Assembly: GCA_011634665.1 (NCBI GenBank)
Contig: WAEK01000014.1
Span: 912,501-976,500, forward strand
Source of the DNA: Mortierella sp. BCC40632
Taxonomy: Eukaryota; Mortierellomycota; Mortierellomycetes; Mortierellales; Mortierellaceae
DNA: 64,000 nt
Direction: 5' to 3'
Position numbers and translations under genes: made by a program. The notes beneath the pieces were generated by a model. It was not told the DNA's origin and did not search any database. It saw only the letters and a program-made list of their open reading frames with translations. The first letter of the stretch is position 1; the number at the start of each line of letters is the position of its first letter. Positions 11,417-22,425 of this stretch are shown piece by piece.

Positions 11417-13111
11417 CATTTTCTTTCATTTTCTTTGTATTTTTCCTTGTATCCTTTACCCTCCCTCCCCCCCTCTCCATTTCTTATGGCCGATCTGTAA
11501 AAATTACCCCCTCCACTCACCCGTTTGTTTCTTGTCCACTTGTCTTAATAATAAAAATAAAAAAAAAATAACAAGAACGTGACACTGGCCGAAAGAGGAA
11601 GGTCTTTTGGAGTAAATGCAACAGACGACAATAGCGCGTTTGTGTACCTGTAACCAGCTTCGCCCCTTGACTATTAGCACGATGCCTTTGCTTCCTTGAA
11701 ATAAAGCTCCCATTTTAGGACGATCTTTCAGGATAGAGAAGCGTAAGGCTATATCATATCCTATTATAATACCGCGGGATTGCCTCCATGAGCTATGCCA
11801 TCAATTGTGTATGCGCTCGTACCATTCCGCCACCCCGTTCTCGGTTAACAAGTAACTTGACAGGAAGGAAGACAAGTCCACGAGGGGAAAGGCCTCCTGA
11901 GAGGAATGAGAGTGTCGGACAAAAAAAAATGGCCCAAGGCCATAGCTTCTGAACGTTCTGTTTGATTAGGGGGAGGAATGTTTGTCCAAGATCTCCAATG
12001 CCATTGGTGACCGGAATGACAATACTACTATACTGGATCAGTACCCGCATCTACATGTCCAGGTTTTGAAACACTTATCCGTATGCCCATTCTTCTCCTG
12101 AACTTAACATTTCTTTTCGGTTAATCGTTCCCACTCCATCTTTCTTGAAGGAAATTAAGAGCCAAAGCATTGCAAGAAATCCATGAGTATCCTGCTCTTA
12201 CCACTATCTAAAGAGTCTTCGGTTATTTTCTAGCCTTCCAAAGGGCCATGGGAAGTGGGGAGAAATGTGCAAAAGAAGTAAGGCGTCCGCATGCCTCTTG
12301 GCTTTCTCTTTTTTATATCTACACACCTCTCTCCCTCCTTTCTACTGTGGCAACGCGTGACATTTGGTAGAAAAGTGGGGCTACACCATCTAGTCATGTC
12401 CGACCATTGTTAATGTTCAAGGAATGTAGTAGAGCCCTCGTTCTCTGTAATTGTGAAGAAGAAAATTATTCCCGAGACCCTGATATGATTAGCCCCCAAT
12501 CCTTTGTAAGTATCTTGACCCCCCCCCCTCTCCCCGAACGGATTGAGTGTGCGAGCGAACAGGAATTTCTTGCCACTAGCCCCCTCGCGTATAAGACCTC
12601 TATCTCGTGTTTTCACCCTTTTCTACTCTTGCCCCCGTCAATTTTGTTCAATGCCAATAGTTTTGGGGTCTTGATACGATGCTTCTGAGTAGAATTGAAC
12701 ATTGTGTCTACGAGCAAAAAGACCGGAAGAAAAAGAAAAAGAAAAAAGAAAGAAAAAGTGGAAAAGAGCAAGTATAAGCTCACACTCAAAAAGACTATTG
12801 TATAGCTTAGGTGCTTTGGTAAGTGTATTGGTGAAATCGCTGTGCTGAACATTCATTCGAATCTCGCTGCAGCTTTGGTCTATTCAGAATGGGAACAATG
12901 CAGTGGCCAATGAATAACCTCTGACAGCACACAGCCAGCGTGTTTGCACGCTTTCTTTTTATTTTATTTTATTTTTTTTTGAAGAACAGTGTGTGGCGTT
13001 CCTCTTTGAGATGTATCTATGCTTATGAAGTGAGGCGGCTGATGAGGAGATACAGTATACACAAAATATCGACTATAAGAAAGAAAAGTGGCAGTGACCT
13101 TTCTAACGAAA

Positions 13112-13119
13112 TATAAAAG
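13112..13119 (+). promoter_or_regulatory. TATA box, candidate promoter of zinc-finger gene 1
   Basis: TATAAAAG lies 465 bases before ATG 13577. The interval contains two upstream ATGs (13184 and 13415), so either short upstream frames are translated or part of the interval is a leader intron. Confidence 0.5.
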
Positions 13120-13528
13120 AATAGCCCTTCCATATCGTACCTATCCTTTCCCCCCTTTTCACACTTGCGAAGCTATCTGCTGAATGCAAACCTGTTTTTC
13201 TCTCACATCGAAGCTCAACGATCTACGTGCCTCTCCCTGCCTACTACAAAGCTTTTCATTGCAAACCAAAACTTCCATATTCTTCAATTTCCACATCAGG
13301 TCTGGGTCACTCTGACCGATTTCCCCCTTCCTCCTTTCCCACTCCCAAGCTTTGCCCGAGCAGCAACATCTTCTCTGATTTCCACATTTTTCTATCCCAA
13401 GAGACGCTCGCCTATGCTTTTCAGGAAGCACCCGAGCATCGTTTTTACGTGAGCTCTTTTGAATAGCCGTTCTTTTTTCTCCTATTTATTGCTCATAGTC
13501 CCCTTCTACTCTTCAACTTTCAACCGGA

Positions 13529-13531
<3 letters not shown>

Positions 13532-13562
<31 letters not shown>
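13532..13562. repeat. Poly(T)31 tract just upstream of zinc-finger gene 1
   Basis: Uninterrupted T tract ending 14 bases before the start codon. Confidence 0.95.
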
Positions 13563-13576
13563 CAACGGGACCATCA

Positions 13577-16249
13577 ATGTTGTGGACAGAAACAGACTTG
13601 CAGACTATGGACTCCATGACTTATTCACTTTTCCCCCGATCTCCACCGCAGCTGGTCGACTCTTGGTCAAAGAAACAGCAGAAGCAAGAGCAGCAGCAGT
13701 CTTTTCTGTTCGCTTATGCGACTTCAACCAGTTTCCCAATCCAAGAAACAACCCTAGGCATGTCCCCCTCGAATATCATGCCGATGACTACTACCACCAC
13801 AATCCCCACAGGACTAGAGATGGTCGCGCCAAGCTTTCTCTTGGCTGCTGCATCTATCAACCCACCCCCTCACCAAGACAACTCCACCTCGACCATGTAC
13901 GGTCCTCAACTGCAGTTGAATCAGCAACAGCAGAAGCAAGAGAAGTGCCGACCATCTGTAGACTCGCAAGCAATGTTATTGACAGAACCATATCCTTGCC
14001 TGGAAAGCGGATCACTGGACACTATGTATCCACCATTACAGCAGCGGCAGCAATTCCCTCGACAAGTGTCTACGGATCTGGGCACTCTGTTCCATCCCCA
14101 GTCAGGTGGCCTGCAAATTCAGAGCAAAATCGCCTTTCCCCACCCCATGGAGAACAGCACCCAACAACTGGCCATTGTTCCTTCAAGTCCCGTGACTGAC
14201 CCTTTCCAGGCACAGCTTCCTTCCCAGAGTTACTCTGTTGCACCTTCCACAGCGACTCTGTTAGGATTTCCTCACAAAGCCAAGGCAAACAAACCCTCTC
14301 TCGCGTCTACCTCGGCTACTTCGACGCCTTCACTCGATTACAACGTATCCTTGGCCTCCAGTCCCGGGCTAGAGTATTTCTCGGCTGTACCTGCCCCTCT
14401 CCTGGCTTCATCACCCTCTTCAACCATTCCATCCCCATTGTTCCTCAAGGTTCCTACTACGCCAATACCAACTGCCACTGCCTTCAATGAGCCCGCTCCC
14501 TATCCTTCGCCTGCGGCCTTGGCATCAGCGATTTCGAGTCCTCCGTCTTTAGGCCAGTCATGCTTCGCCTCTGTCTCTGTGACTGCGCTGGCCGACTTTA
14601 ATCTGCACCTGCCAATGCCCATGAATGCACGACAGCTGCAACAACAAGGGAAGCCAAATTTCTCTGTGCCAAACCTCGCCCAATCCGCTGCATTGCCATC
14701 CACACCTGGTTCATTCCCGACGCAGTACCAATCTCCGTATCCATCGCCCTTGCCTACGAGCACTTGTGCATGGTCAGCCCCGAGCATGACCTCGACATGG
14801 TCTACACTGGCCAATAAGATTCAAGACGAGTCGACCCTTTCCTACGCGCTCACTCCAGTACCGACATTGTTAGGAGCATCGTCGTCATCCCCTATCCACT
14901 CTCTGCCAACCCCTCCCTCCACAGCTTCGCCCGGGCCTCCTTCTCCCACCTTATCCCTCTCCCCTCCTTTGCCCCTCTCCTCAACAAGAGCAAAATCTCA
15001 ATTGATCTGTGTTGTCTGTAAGAATCGTTATGCGAACAACTCGACCCTACGTCGCCATTTCCGTATTCATCTCTATGAAAAACATGCAGGTGCCCGTTCC
15101 CTCCTACTTCAGTCCTCTGCTTCTGCTTCTGCTCCCTTGTCCTCCTCCTCAGCCTTTTCCTTGTCATGCTCCAAAAATCCTCGATCCAAGCGTCGGTCAA
15201 AACAAAAGCCTAGGCTCAGGCTCTCGTCTCTTGAAAATAGCGATCCAGAGACCGAAAAGTCTTTGATCGTTATCGAGTCGGACTCGAATGCTTTAGACAT
15301 TGAAGACTATGATGATACAGATATGGAAGAGGTCGATGGGAATGAGGCCTCGAGCAAGACGCGCTACAGACAGACTGATTTGCCTATAATTGATGGGTAT
15401 CACCCAGATATGGACCCAGATTGTCGTAAACCGGAATGTGCTGGCTGTAATAAGGCATTTGCCAGACGAGACACGGTGATCCTCCATATCAAGAACCAGA
15501 AACGCAAATGGGAAGCATTAAATGCCTATTTGACAGCCTTGCTGACTTTCTTCAAGAAACAAAACTCAGGCACACTCTGTTCGACTTTAGATTGGAACGG
15601 GAACGGTAATGAGAGCCAAGATCTGGATGAGGAAAGCATTCACCGTGTGAAAGATGAGGTCCCAGAACTGTCAGGTGTTAACTTGTCCGAGGTATTGTCC
15701 GAGCATGAGTCAATGTCCAGTCGTCGTCGTCGTCCAACAATCATGACCACAATAGGGTTGCCCATGACCATCACTCGGAAACGACGGTCACATCCGCTTC
15801 GAGAGGTGGAAAAGTTATGGCAATCCACTTTGCAAATGAATGGCGATGCCATCCAACTCTATGTGAGTCCCGGAAAGAACCAGAGACTGTACGACATCGG
15901 TAAAAGCAATGTCCCTGCACCCGATGGTCCATGGGAGGACAAAGACAAAGAGGCTTCGGGCTGGGCTGAGACAGAGGGGAAAACCACAACATCAATGAAG
16001 GAAATGTCCGTTTTGGATCAAAATGCCTGCAGCCCTCAGAGCGGATATGCGGGTAAAAGGGGGGACGCTTCAGAACGGATAGACCAAGAGGAGGACGGAT
16101 GGCCTAATCAAGAGTCATTGGCTCAAATGGACACCTATGCGAAATTGCGATGGATGAAGAAGGTCATGACCTTACCTCCATGCTGGGAGAAACGCAAGGT
16201 CCGGTTGTTCGGCGCTTTTGGAGAATTGGAGGATGAGGTGTTGAGGTAA
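13577..16249 (+). CDS. Zinc-finger transcription factor 1 (C2H2 plus degenerate second finger)
   Basis: Single exon, 890 residues. The first 470 residues are Ser/Thr/Pro/Gln-rich and low in charge, as in fungal activation regions. A canonical finger C-x2-C-x12-H-x3-H lies at about residues 477-497 (core ANNSTLRRHFRIH). After an insert of about 120 residues with a basic patch (RSKRRSKQK, a likely nuclear signal) and an acidic stretch, a second finger-like unit C-x2-C-x12-H at about 621-638 (core ARRDTVILH) has no final Cys or His. The C-terminal part is charged. The pair resembles the pairs in the three downstream genes, so I place it in the same family as its most divergent member. DNA target and process are unknown. 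Stop TAA at 16247-16249. Confidence 0.85.
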   Translation: MLWTETDLQTMDSMTYSLFPRSPPQLVDSWSKKQQKQEQQQSFLFAYATSTSFPIQETTLGMSPSNIMPMTTTTTIPTGLEMVAPSFLLAAASINPPPHQDNSTSTMYGPQLQLNQQQQKQEKCRPSVDSQAMLLTEPYPCLESGSLDTMYPPLQQRQQFPRQVSTDLGTLFHPQSGGLQIQSKIAFPHPMENSTQQLAIVPSSPVTDPFQAQLPSQSYSVAPSTATLLGFPHKAKANKPSLASTSATSTPSLDYNVSLASSPGLEYFSAVPAPLLASSPSSTIPSPLFLKVPTTPIPTATAFNEPAPYPSPAALASAISSPPSLGQSCFASVSVTALADFNLHLPMPMNARQLQQQGKPNFSVPNLAQSAALPSTPGSFPTQYQSPYPSPLPTSTCAWSAPSMTSTWSTLANKIQDESTLSYALTPVPTLLGASSSSPIHSLPTPPSTASPGPPSPTLSLSPPLPLSSTRAKSQLICVVCKNRYANNSTLRRHFRIHLYEKHAGARSLLLQSSASASAPLSSSSAFSLSCSKNPRSKRRSKQKPRLRLSSLENSDPETEKSLIVIESDSNALDIEDYDDTDMEEVDGNEASSKTRYRQTDLPIIDGYHPDMDPDCRKPECAGCNKAFARRDTVILHIKNQKRKWEALNAYLTALLTFFKKQNSGTLCSTLDWNGNGNESQDLDEESIHRVKDEVPELSGVNLSEVLSEHESMSSRRRRPTIMTTIGLPMTITRKRRSHPLREVEKLWQSTLQMNGDAIQLYVSPGKNQRLYDIGKSNVPAPDGPWEDKDKEASGWAETEGKTTTSMKEMSVLDQNACSPQSGYAGKRGDASERIDQEEDGWPNQESLAQMDTYAKLRWMKKVMTLPPCWEKRKVRLFGAFGELEDEVLR

Positions 16250-17972
16250 CTCTAGAAAGAAGGGAGAAGGAGGGAGGGAAGAGTCAGAGAGTATATGAGC
16301 AATATTTTCTTCTTCTATTCTATTCTTTATTTTTTTCACACACCACATGGTGGTTTAGCCTTAAAGACTTTTGAAGAACACATCAGTGCCTTTCCCAGTT
16401 GACAGTAGCTAAGAAATGGACAATTGCACGCGCGCGGCTTTAGGGAGTAGGCAGCGCGTTCTATTTTTTTTTTAGTGGACAAGTGAGGATAAAAGACATT
16501 GGCAAAGCGTTTAATTGTCCCACGCGCACGCGACCATGTCCTTTGAGACGCATGTTTTTGACTCTTGTGCCTCAATCCAAGCACGAGGCAGGTTGCACAT
16601 GCTCGAGCACTCCAGCGCAATGGCCAAGGCCCAAAAGACATGAGCTGGTCCGTCCCCCCTCTCCGAACGACGATGTGACTCCCTGGACGAGGGCCGTTGA
16701 GTCGAAAAGGTCCGGGTGCATGAAATGGAGAAAGAGAGGGGAGAGGGGAGGGCATGAAGGAAGGGTGACCATATGAATTGTGGAAAGAATTGTGCAGTGA
16801 CCATGCATGCCGAGCCTACTTGATTATGTTGTTTGTTAAGGCCAACACCAGCATTGACCCGATGAAAAAAAGCTTTCAATTCACTCTTTGCTGTTGCTTG
16901 ACTCCTCCTTCTCCATGTGCGCTTCTTCAGCATGTTTGAAGCACATGGTATGGCACACATCCCACATGGCAGTGGTCAAGGCATGCGTCAGAGCAAAGAG
17001 CAGCGAATCAAGGGTTCACGTTCCTAATGGCCTGGGGAGGATAGCAGATGACTCCTCAAAGCTTCATGGGGCACCCCCAATCCTCTCTCTCTGCCTCTTG
17101 AATGTATTTGCCCCTTCCCTTTCCTGAATAATCGATGGGGACACGAACCCTCCGAGGCTGCGTCATGCAGCCTTGCACCATGACGAAGCCAATTTGTGAG
17201 CACAGCTCCAAACAGGTAAAGGCTGCTCTTCCTCTATTGCTCTCTCCACGATTCCATTGTTGTACGTACAACGGTATGTACATACAAGATCCTGCGGGAA
17301 GCAGATGGGAAGGCACGCATTGGGACGGGAAGGTTGGGAGAGCAAGAGACATATGCCCGCGAGAAGGCCCTAGCGTGCCTGGCCTGCAAATTACCGTGGA
17401 TGGGTCACTGGCCAATGCAGACCTGGTGACCTTGTGAGTCAATCGAACTTCAGAGAACGTTTGGCATTCTCTTTTCACTGCTACTGAGAGAGAATGCCCT
17501 GGGCGTGTGTAACATTGCATTGGCACGCCGGTCGACTCTGCATGGACGAAGCTCCCTTGTGCACGGGATCTGCAGGGGGGGAGCCTGGTCACAAAGACAC
17601 CTTTATTCTGCAGAACCAATGGACAAGGCGTTCTCGCCATAAAAAGATGCCAACCTTCGTTTTCAACCCTTTCTTTTTTTTTTTTGTTCTCTGCCTTTAA
17701 CCATCCAACCCAACGATCTTCCATTCCCTAAGGCTCTCTCCTCCTCCTCCTCGCTCTCTCTTTCTTAATCTCACTCTCTCTTGCTCTCATCTCACTCCCA
17801 CTCTCATACTCTCTCATACTCTCACCCTCACTCTCATTCATTCTCTATCTTTCTCTATCTTTCTCTCATCTTATTTCTGATAAACCGTCGTTTTTTTCTC
17901 TCTCTCTCTCTGCTCTTACTTTCCCCCATCTTCATCTTTCAAGTCTGCAACCTAAATTCAGAAACGCTCACA
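16250..17972. other. Intergenic region before zinc-finger gene 2
   Basis: About 1.7 kb. It holds the 3' end of gene 1 and the promoter of gene 2. A minus-strand open frame of 222 codons (17056-17724) crosses it but has no domain or coding-like composition. From about 17640 to 17972 the DNA is almost purely pyrimidine (CT, CTCA and TCTT units), contains a CATAAAAAG TATA-like box at about 17638-17646, and has no ATG after it except one immediately downstream of that box. Confidence 0.55.
17638..17646 (+). promoter_or_regulatory. TATA-like element, candidate promoter of zinc-finger gene 2
   Basis: CATAAAAAG about 330 bases before ATG 17973. From about 17660 onwards the leader is CT-rich and ATG-free. 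Confidence 0.35.
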
Positions 17973-19456
17973 ATGAACCAAGCTATGGCCAGGAGTAATC
18001 TCTTCGCGACCAAGGATATCCTGGAAAACGTTGACTGCATCGGGTACACGCCCTTAATGACTGCTCAAGACTCGACGGCGAGCACGCCTACTGTCGCCAC
18101 GCCCGCTACGCCCTATCAGATGCTGATCTGTAACGACCTCAACCCTCACGCTAACATCCTCTTTGGCACCGACAAGCAAGCAGCACAGTCAGAATTCAAT
18201 CTGGAAAAGACCCTCTATTCTGGGCTGGAATACCCCTCTCCCGCAGACCCATTCTCCTCGGCAGCTCTTTTTGATCTGATGCCGATTACGGCCGCGGCGG
18301 TCGCGGCCCAGGAGTCGTCCGTCCTTGGAGAATTCGGTCTCCTCCAGCAGATGCATCCCAATCTGCAGGACTTATTCAGTCACCCTCGGGGAACACAAGA
18401 CCAGGATTGGGCTCTCCTGCAGCAACAGCAGCAGGACCCACACCTGCAACAGCCGAATGAGTCCCTTCTCTCGTTGCCCTACCGCACCCCCCTTGCGCTT
18501 ACTCTTCCACACGACCTCTACTCGCAGCCCTGTCCCGAGCTTGACTTTCCATGCCACTCCTCCTCGGTAGAGTCTCAGCAGCGCCGGCAGTCTCGGCCTC
18601 AATCCGTCTCACCTCAGCAGCCGCTGCCTCACCAGCTTCAAATTAGTCCACTCTATTCGATGGAGGCCATGTCGCTCCCGAGCCCTATCTCTCCTGTACT
18701 CAATAAGCAAGAGTCGTTGATGGCCGCTATGGCGTCTGCATCTTTGTCAACATCGCCTCCACAGCATCCAATGGAGCCCATGCAGGCTCCTGCAGCTGTG
18801 AGACCATCGATGTCCACGGGACAGGTTCTTCTCTCTCCCCCTACAGCAACAGCGACGGCTTCACATTCGACGACCGATCTGTCCATGCATACATTCCCAA
18901 CAAGGTTTCCCTCGGGCCACCTTACCGATTCGGATGACTATGAGGAGGATGGATTGCTTTATTCCAAGAGAAAGCGCGTGAAGCGCATTTCCCGCAAGAT
19001 TGAGAGCGACTCAATCCCGTCATTGAAGCTGAATGTAAGAAAAATCTCCATTGAGGATTGCATATTACTGCCCTTTTTTTAAACTCCATTAAGCATGACG
19101 ACTCACAACGCTTACTTTTCTTTCCCCCTTCCTCGTACTAGTGCCCTCACCCTGGCTGCACAGTCATCTGCTCCAGTTATCCCTCCATGACCCGCCACAC
19201 CGAGACTCACAAGTGGAGAGGACTGTATGCACCCGTTCGATGCGAGGGCTGTCAACGACCTTTGTCGAATGAATTCTCGGCGCAGCGACATATCCTCCGT
19301 GCCATGGTTGGTACTCGGTGCCGCACCTTGCGTGCCTATAGTGTGATGCGCTCCAACACTGATATCGCAACCACACTCCGATTCACGCCCAACCGACCTC
19401 ATGGAAAGAAGACCGTCCCTGTCAACCGAGATGTCCTGTTGGCAAAGCACCCTTGA
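17973..19456 (+). CDS. Zinc-finger transcription factor 2 (C2H2 + C2HC pair)
   Basis: Two exons, 17973-19034 and 19142-19456, giving 458 residues. Exon 1 encodes a Gln/Ser/Pro/Ala-rich region of about 330 residues and ends in a basic patch (KRKRVKRISRK, a likely nuclear signal). Exon 2 begins exactly at the first zinc-finger Cys: C-x4-C-x12-H-x3-H (CPHPGC to HTETH, residues 355-377). The second finger is C-x2-C-x12-H-x9-C (CEGC, core SNEFSAQRH), residues about 391-417. The intron (GTAAGA to TACTAG) is phase 0. The frame upstream of ATG 17973 encodes only the CT-repeat leader. Role: probable sequence-specific DNA binding; target unknown. Confidence 0.87.
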
Positions 19457-20350
19457 TTCCTTTTTTTTCCCCCCTTGTTGCTGTTCCACTTTTTATTTTT
19501 GTTGTTTATATCCCTGTTTGTCTATACCTCCCTTTTTTTTAAAAAAAAAAGACCATATACCAGCTCTTTGGTGAGCACAACAAGAATCTCAGTACCCTCC
19601 TTTCCTCCAATCTTTTTTCTTTTTGTTTTTTCCCTTTTGCCCTTTCCTCTACAATGTTTGATCAGAAAATCAGAAAAAAAAAAAAAAGCTCCCCAAAAAA
19701 AGTCCGACTTCTAATTTTTCAAGTTTTGTTTTCAAATTTTTTTTTTTTAACTTTTTCTTTCTTTCTTCTTTGAACCAACTGGTGGACAACTTGTGGACAC
19801 TTTTTGACTTTGATGCCCCTTTTTCCTCTTTTCATTTTCATAATAATCATAATACGTTGGAACCCTGTCCCAAGGAGTCCCTTTTTGGGATCTCAATGTT
19901 ATACCCTTTTTTTTATACCCTCTAATTGTCCCTTCCATTTCCCTTTAGACTCTTCCTGTAATGATGACCTTCTACATCTTTCCCTCCCTCCCTCCCTCTC
20001 CCCTCCTTTTTGTTCAAATGTCTCTTCATTCACGAGGAGACTCTTTTTTTTTTTTATTAAAGAATGGCCAAAAAGACATTTGGCATTGGTCAAGTCGATA
20101 CTGACTGACCAAAAAAAAAAAATGCTTATCATGAAAAATACCCTCCGTCCCCTCAGCTTGGGAATGATGTCTTACTTTGAACAATTTCCTCCGTGCGGTA
20201 ATAAGGTTATCTCGTCATCCCTCACCCTATTCAGTCTTTTTTTTTTTTTTTTTTCCTCAATGCTCAGATGCTTGAGCGAGGTCAAGTCCAACATCCGCTC
20301 GGGCCATCAAGCGTGGGGACTACTTTCCTTATTCATCCGCCCAACTACTC

Positions 20351-20351
<1 letters not shown>

Positions 20352-20390
<39 letters not shown>
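20352..20390. repeat. (TC)n microsatellite
   Basis: About 19 TC units, followed by a (CCCTT)n-like run at about 20443-20476. Confidence 0.9.
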
Positions 20391-20394
<4 letters not shown>

Positions 20395-22013
20395 CAAAAA
20401 GCGGAATACCACACTTGGCTATACTTGAATCCCCTTGTCCCCTTCCTTTTCCTTCCCTTCCCTTCCCTTCCCTTCCTATCTTCTCCTCGTCTCTTGGCTA
20501 ACGCTTGAAAAGGATGCGCCTTTTTTTTTCGCGTTGTGACTGCATTTTGTATCCTACCTTGAATTCTGAGCGATAACCCCTGGGATGAGGGACAAACCTC
20601 CTTCCCTGTTTCTAGAACGAAAAGAGGAAAGCCGGGAACCTCCTCCCCTTAGCCTCGAGCAAAAAGGGAAAAAAGGCCGTTATCGGGAAGGTCGGGTTGT
20701 ATTCTATTTCTAGGACCATTATGCTTAGCCTCCCTAGGCAGTATGAACCTCATTTGATATATTTATTTATTTTTTCTTTTTGGCTGTGGGAAGGGATGTC
20801 AATGGCTCCTTTCACTTGCCCAACTGTTTCTTTTTCTTCTTTCTTCTTCTCTCAGCGAGACGCCATGAAATACTGGAGAAAGAATGAGTCAGAAAGTCAT
20901 GTTTGTCTGCAGCTTTGTGATTCAAATATGCCAGAAGTGGAAGACGAAGGAAACTGGAACCCAAAGATCGGTCATCTTCTTTTGAGGAGGAGGAGGGGAA
21001 GGAGAAGAGGAAGGAGGAGGAGAAAGGAAGACAAGAAGGAGGTCAACTTTAAAGTAACGCGTTTGAGGAAGGAATCTCCTTCATTTACTCTCGGAGGCTA
21101 TGCCACACAGCTCTCTTCCTTTTTGACAAATTGTACGCGCTCAATGACTGAAGTGAAGAAAAGGAAGAGGAAGGGGTGGGGAAATGGAAGCTGAAAAAAA
21201 AAAAAGTCCCCGGATTGATTCATGGGCTATGACGCGTCGAACAGGCTGTGGTGGCAGTAACAATGTCATACCTGGCAGACAAGACCATCCGACAAAGTAG
21301 TGACACGTACTTTCAAGGATACGATCCTTCCTATGATCACAGGATTCACCTTTCTCCAACTCTGGGTATCGGTGTTTGGAGTCTCACCCGCTGTCAATCC
21401 TCAAGGCCATTCTACTGTGTCCACCTATCCACCTTCCTACTATAGGTGAAAGGAAAGGGGTAGGAAAACGGTTATTATTACGCCGTCTCTTGACTTAGCC
21501 TTCCAAACATCACCGATTCGTTTAAAGAGGCAAAAGAGGGTGTCTGTGTGTGTCAGAATCTCGAGCAGGCATCGATTGGCCACCCGCTTCCTGTCTGCTA
21601 TGTTACCCCCTGTTGAGGAAAAGAAAGATTAGAAAACAACTGCTGAGTGGATAATGAACTCGAGGAGAAGCAAAGAATTCATTCCAATAGTTGGTGGGTT
21701 TATTATTTTTGCCCATCGTGCCTAGTCGTCCTTCAAGTCCGAGTGACCAGCGCATTGTCCAAGGCAGGAAGGAAGCCTTGTTTCTGACTCGTCCTTCCTC
21801 TACTTTGGTCGTTGGCGTATTGAACGAGGAGGCTCTCGCCTGGGTCTTTAAATACGCCTCTTTCGCACGTCCATCTGCTCTCACTCTCTGTTGCTCTTTC
21901 AGCCTGTGCTTTGACTCTTTTTTTTTTTCTATTCCACAGACCGCACTCCAGCTTTGTTCGCCAGGACTGTCCTTTGACAAGGAAAAGGAAAACGTAAACG
22001 AAAAAAAAGCGAT

Positions 22014-22020
22014 TATAAAC
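22014..22020 (+). promoter_or_regulatory. TATA-like element, candidate promoter of zinc-finger gene 3
   Basis: TATAAAC lies 412 bases before ATG 22426. One ATG follows at 22027, too near the box to be transcribed; after it there is no ATG until the start codon. Confidence 0.4.
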
Positions 22021-22425
22021 AGGAGAATGCGAGAAAACAGGGGAACTCAAAGAACCTTCACCTTCAACCATTTTTATATCTTGTCTTTACTCCATTCTCT
22101 TTACTCCTGTCTTTGAACAAAACTACGCACCCCTTTGTTTTAACTCCAAAGAAATTAGGGATCTTGATCGCCATTCTCCCTGCCTCTTTGTTTGTACCCT
22201 TTGTTATCGAAGACTTTCTTTCACAGTGTAAAAACAACCAGTTCTTCAAAGAACCCCTTCAGCTGTAGCTTTCTGAATACTATCCTACCACACGCAGAAC
22301 GTACTTCAAGGACGAGAAAGGGGAGAAAAGAGTAACGGCAATTCCTGTAGACGAGACATCTGTGCGAGAGGGAACGATAGAGACCGTTACACACGTCGTT
22401 GAAAGAAGCAAGGGTCACTGCGAGC

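Larger units (their letters stand above)
11268..13576. other. Intergenic region before zinc-finger gene 1
   Basis: About 2.3 kb. The start holds the 3' end of the PHD gene, with AATAAAAATAAA-type signals at about 11547-11568 and a T29 tract at 11388-11416. The remainder has small open frames without recognisable domains. A TATAAAAG box at 13112 and a T31 tract at 13532 precede the next gene. Confidence 0.5.
19457..22425. other. Intergenic region before zinc-finger gene 3
   Basis: About 3 kb of low-complexity DNA with many short A or T runs, a (TC)n tract at 20352-20390 and a GGA-rich patch at about 20983-21030. No gene is supported. The final 400 bases form a leader without ATG codons after a TATAAAC box at 22014. 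Confidence 0.5.

Noticed and set aside
12407..12688. 93-codon open frame between the PHD gene and zinc-finger gene 1
   Set aside because: No conserved motif and overlapping equally good frames on the other strand.
13459..14199. 246-codon frame overlapping zinc-finger gene 1
   Set aside because: It reads poly-Phe through the T31 tract and is out of frame with the 890-residue zinc-finger protein.
17056..17724. 222-codon minus-strand frame with an ATG upstream of zinc-finger gene 2
   Set aside because: It is long for chance, but has no domain, signal or coiled coil and opposes the promoter and leader of the downstream gene. RNA evidence would be needed.
20352..20390. CT, GA, CA and GT repeats as possible CRISPR arrays
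   Set aside because: Units are 2-6 bases with no spacers; they are microsatellites in a nuclear genome.
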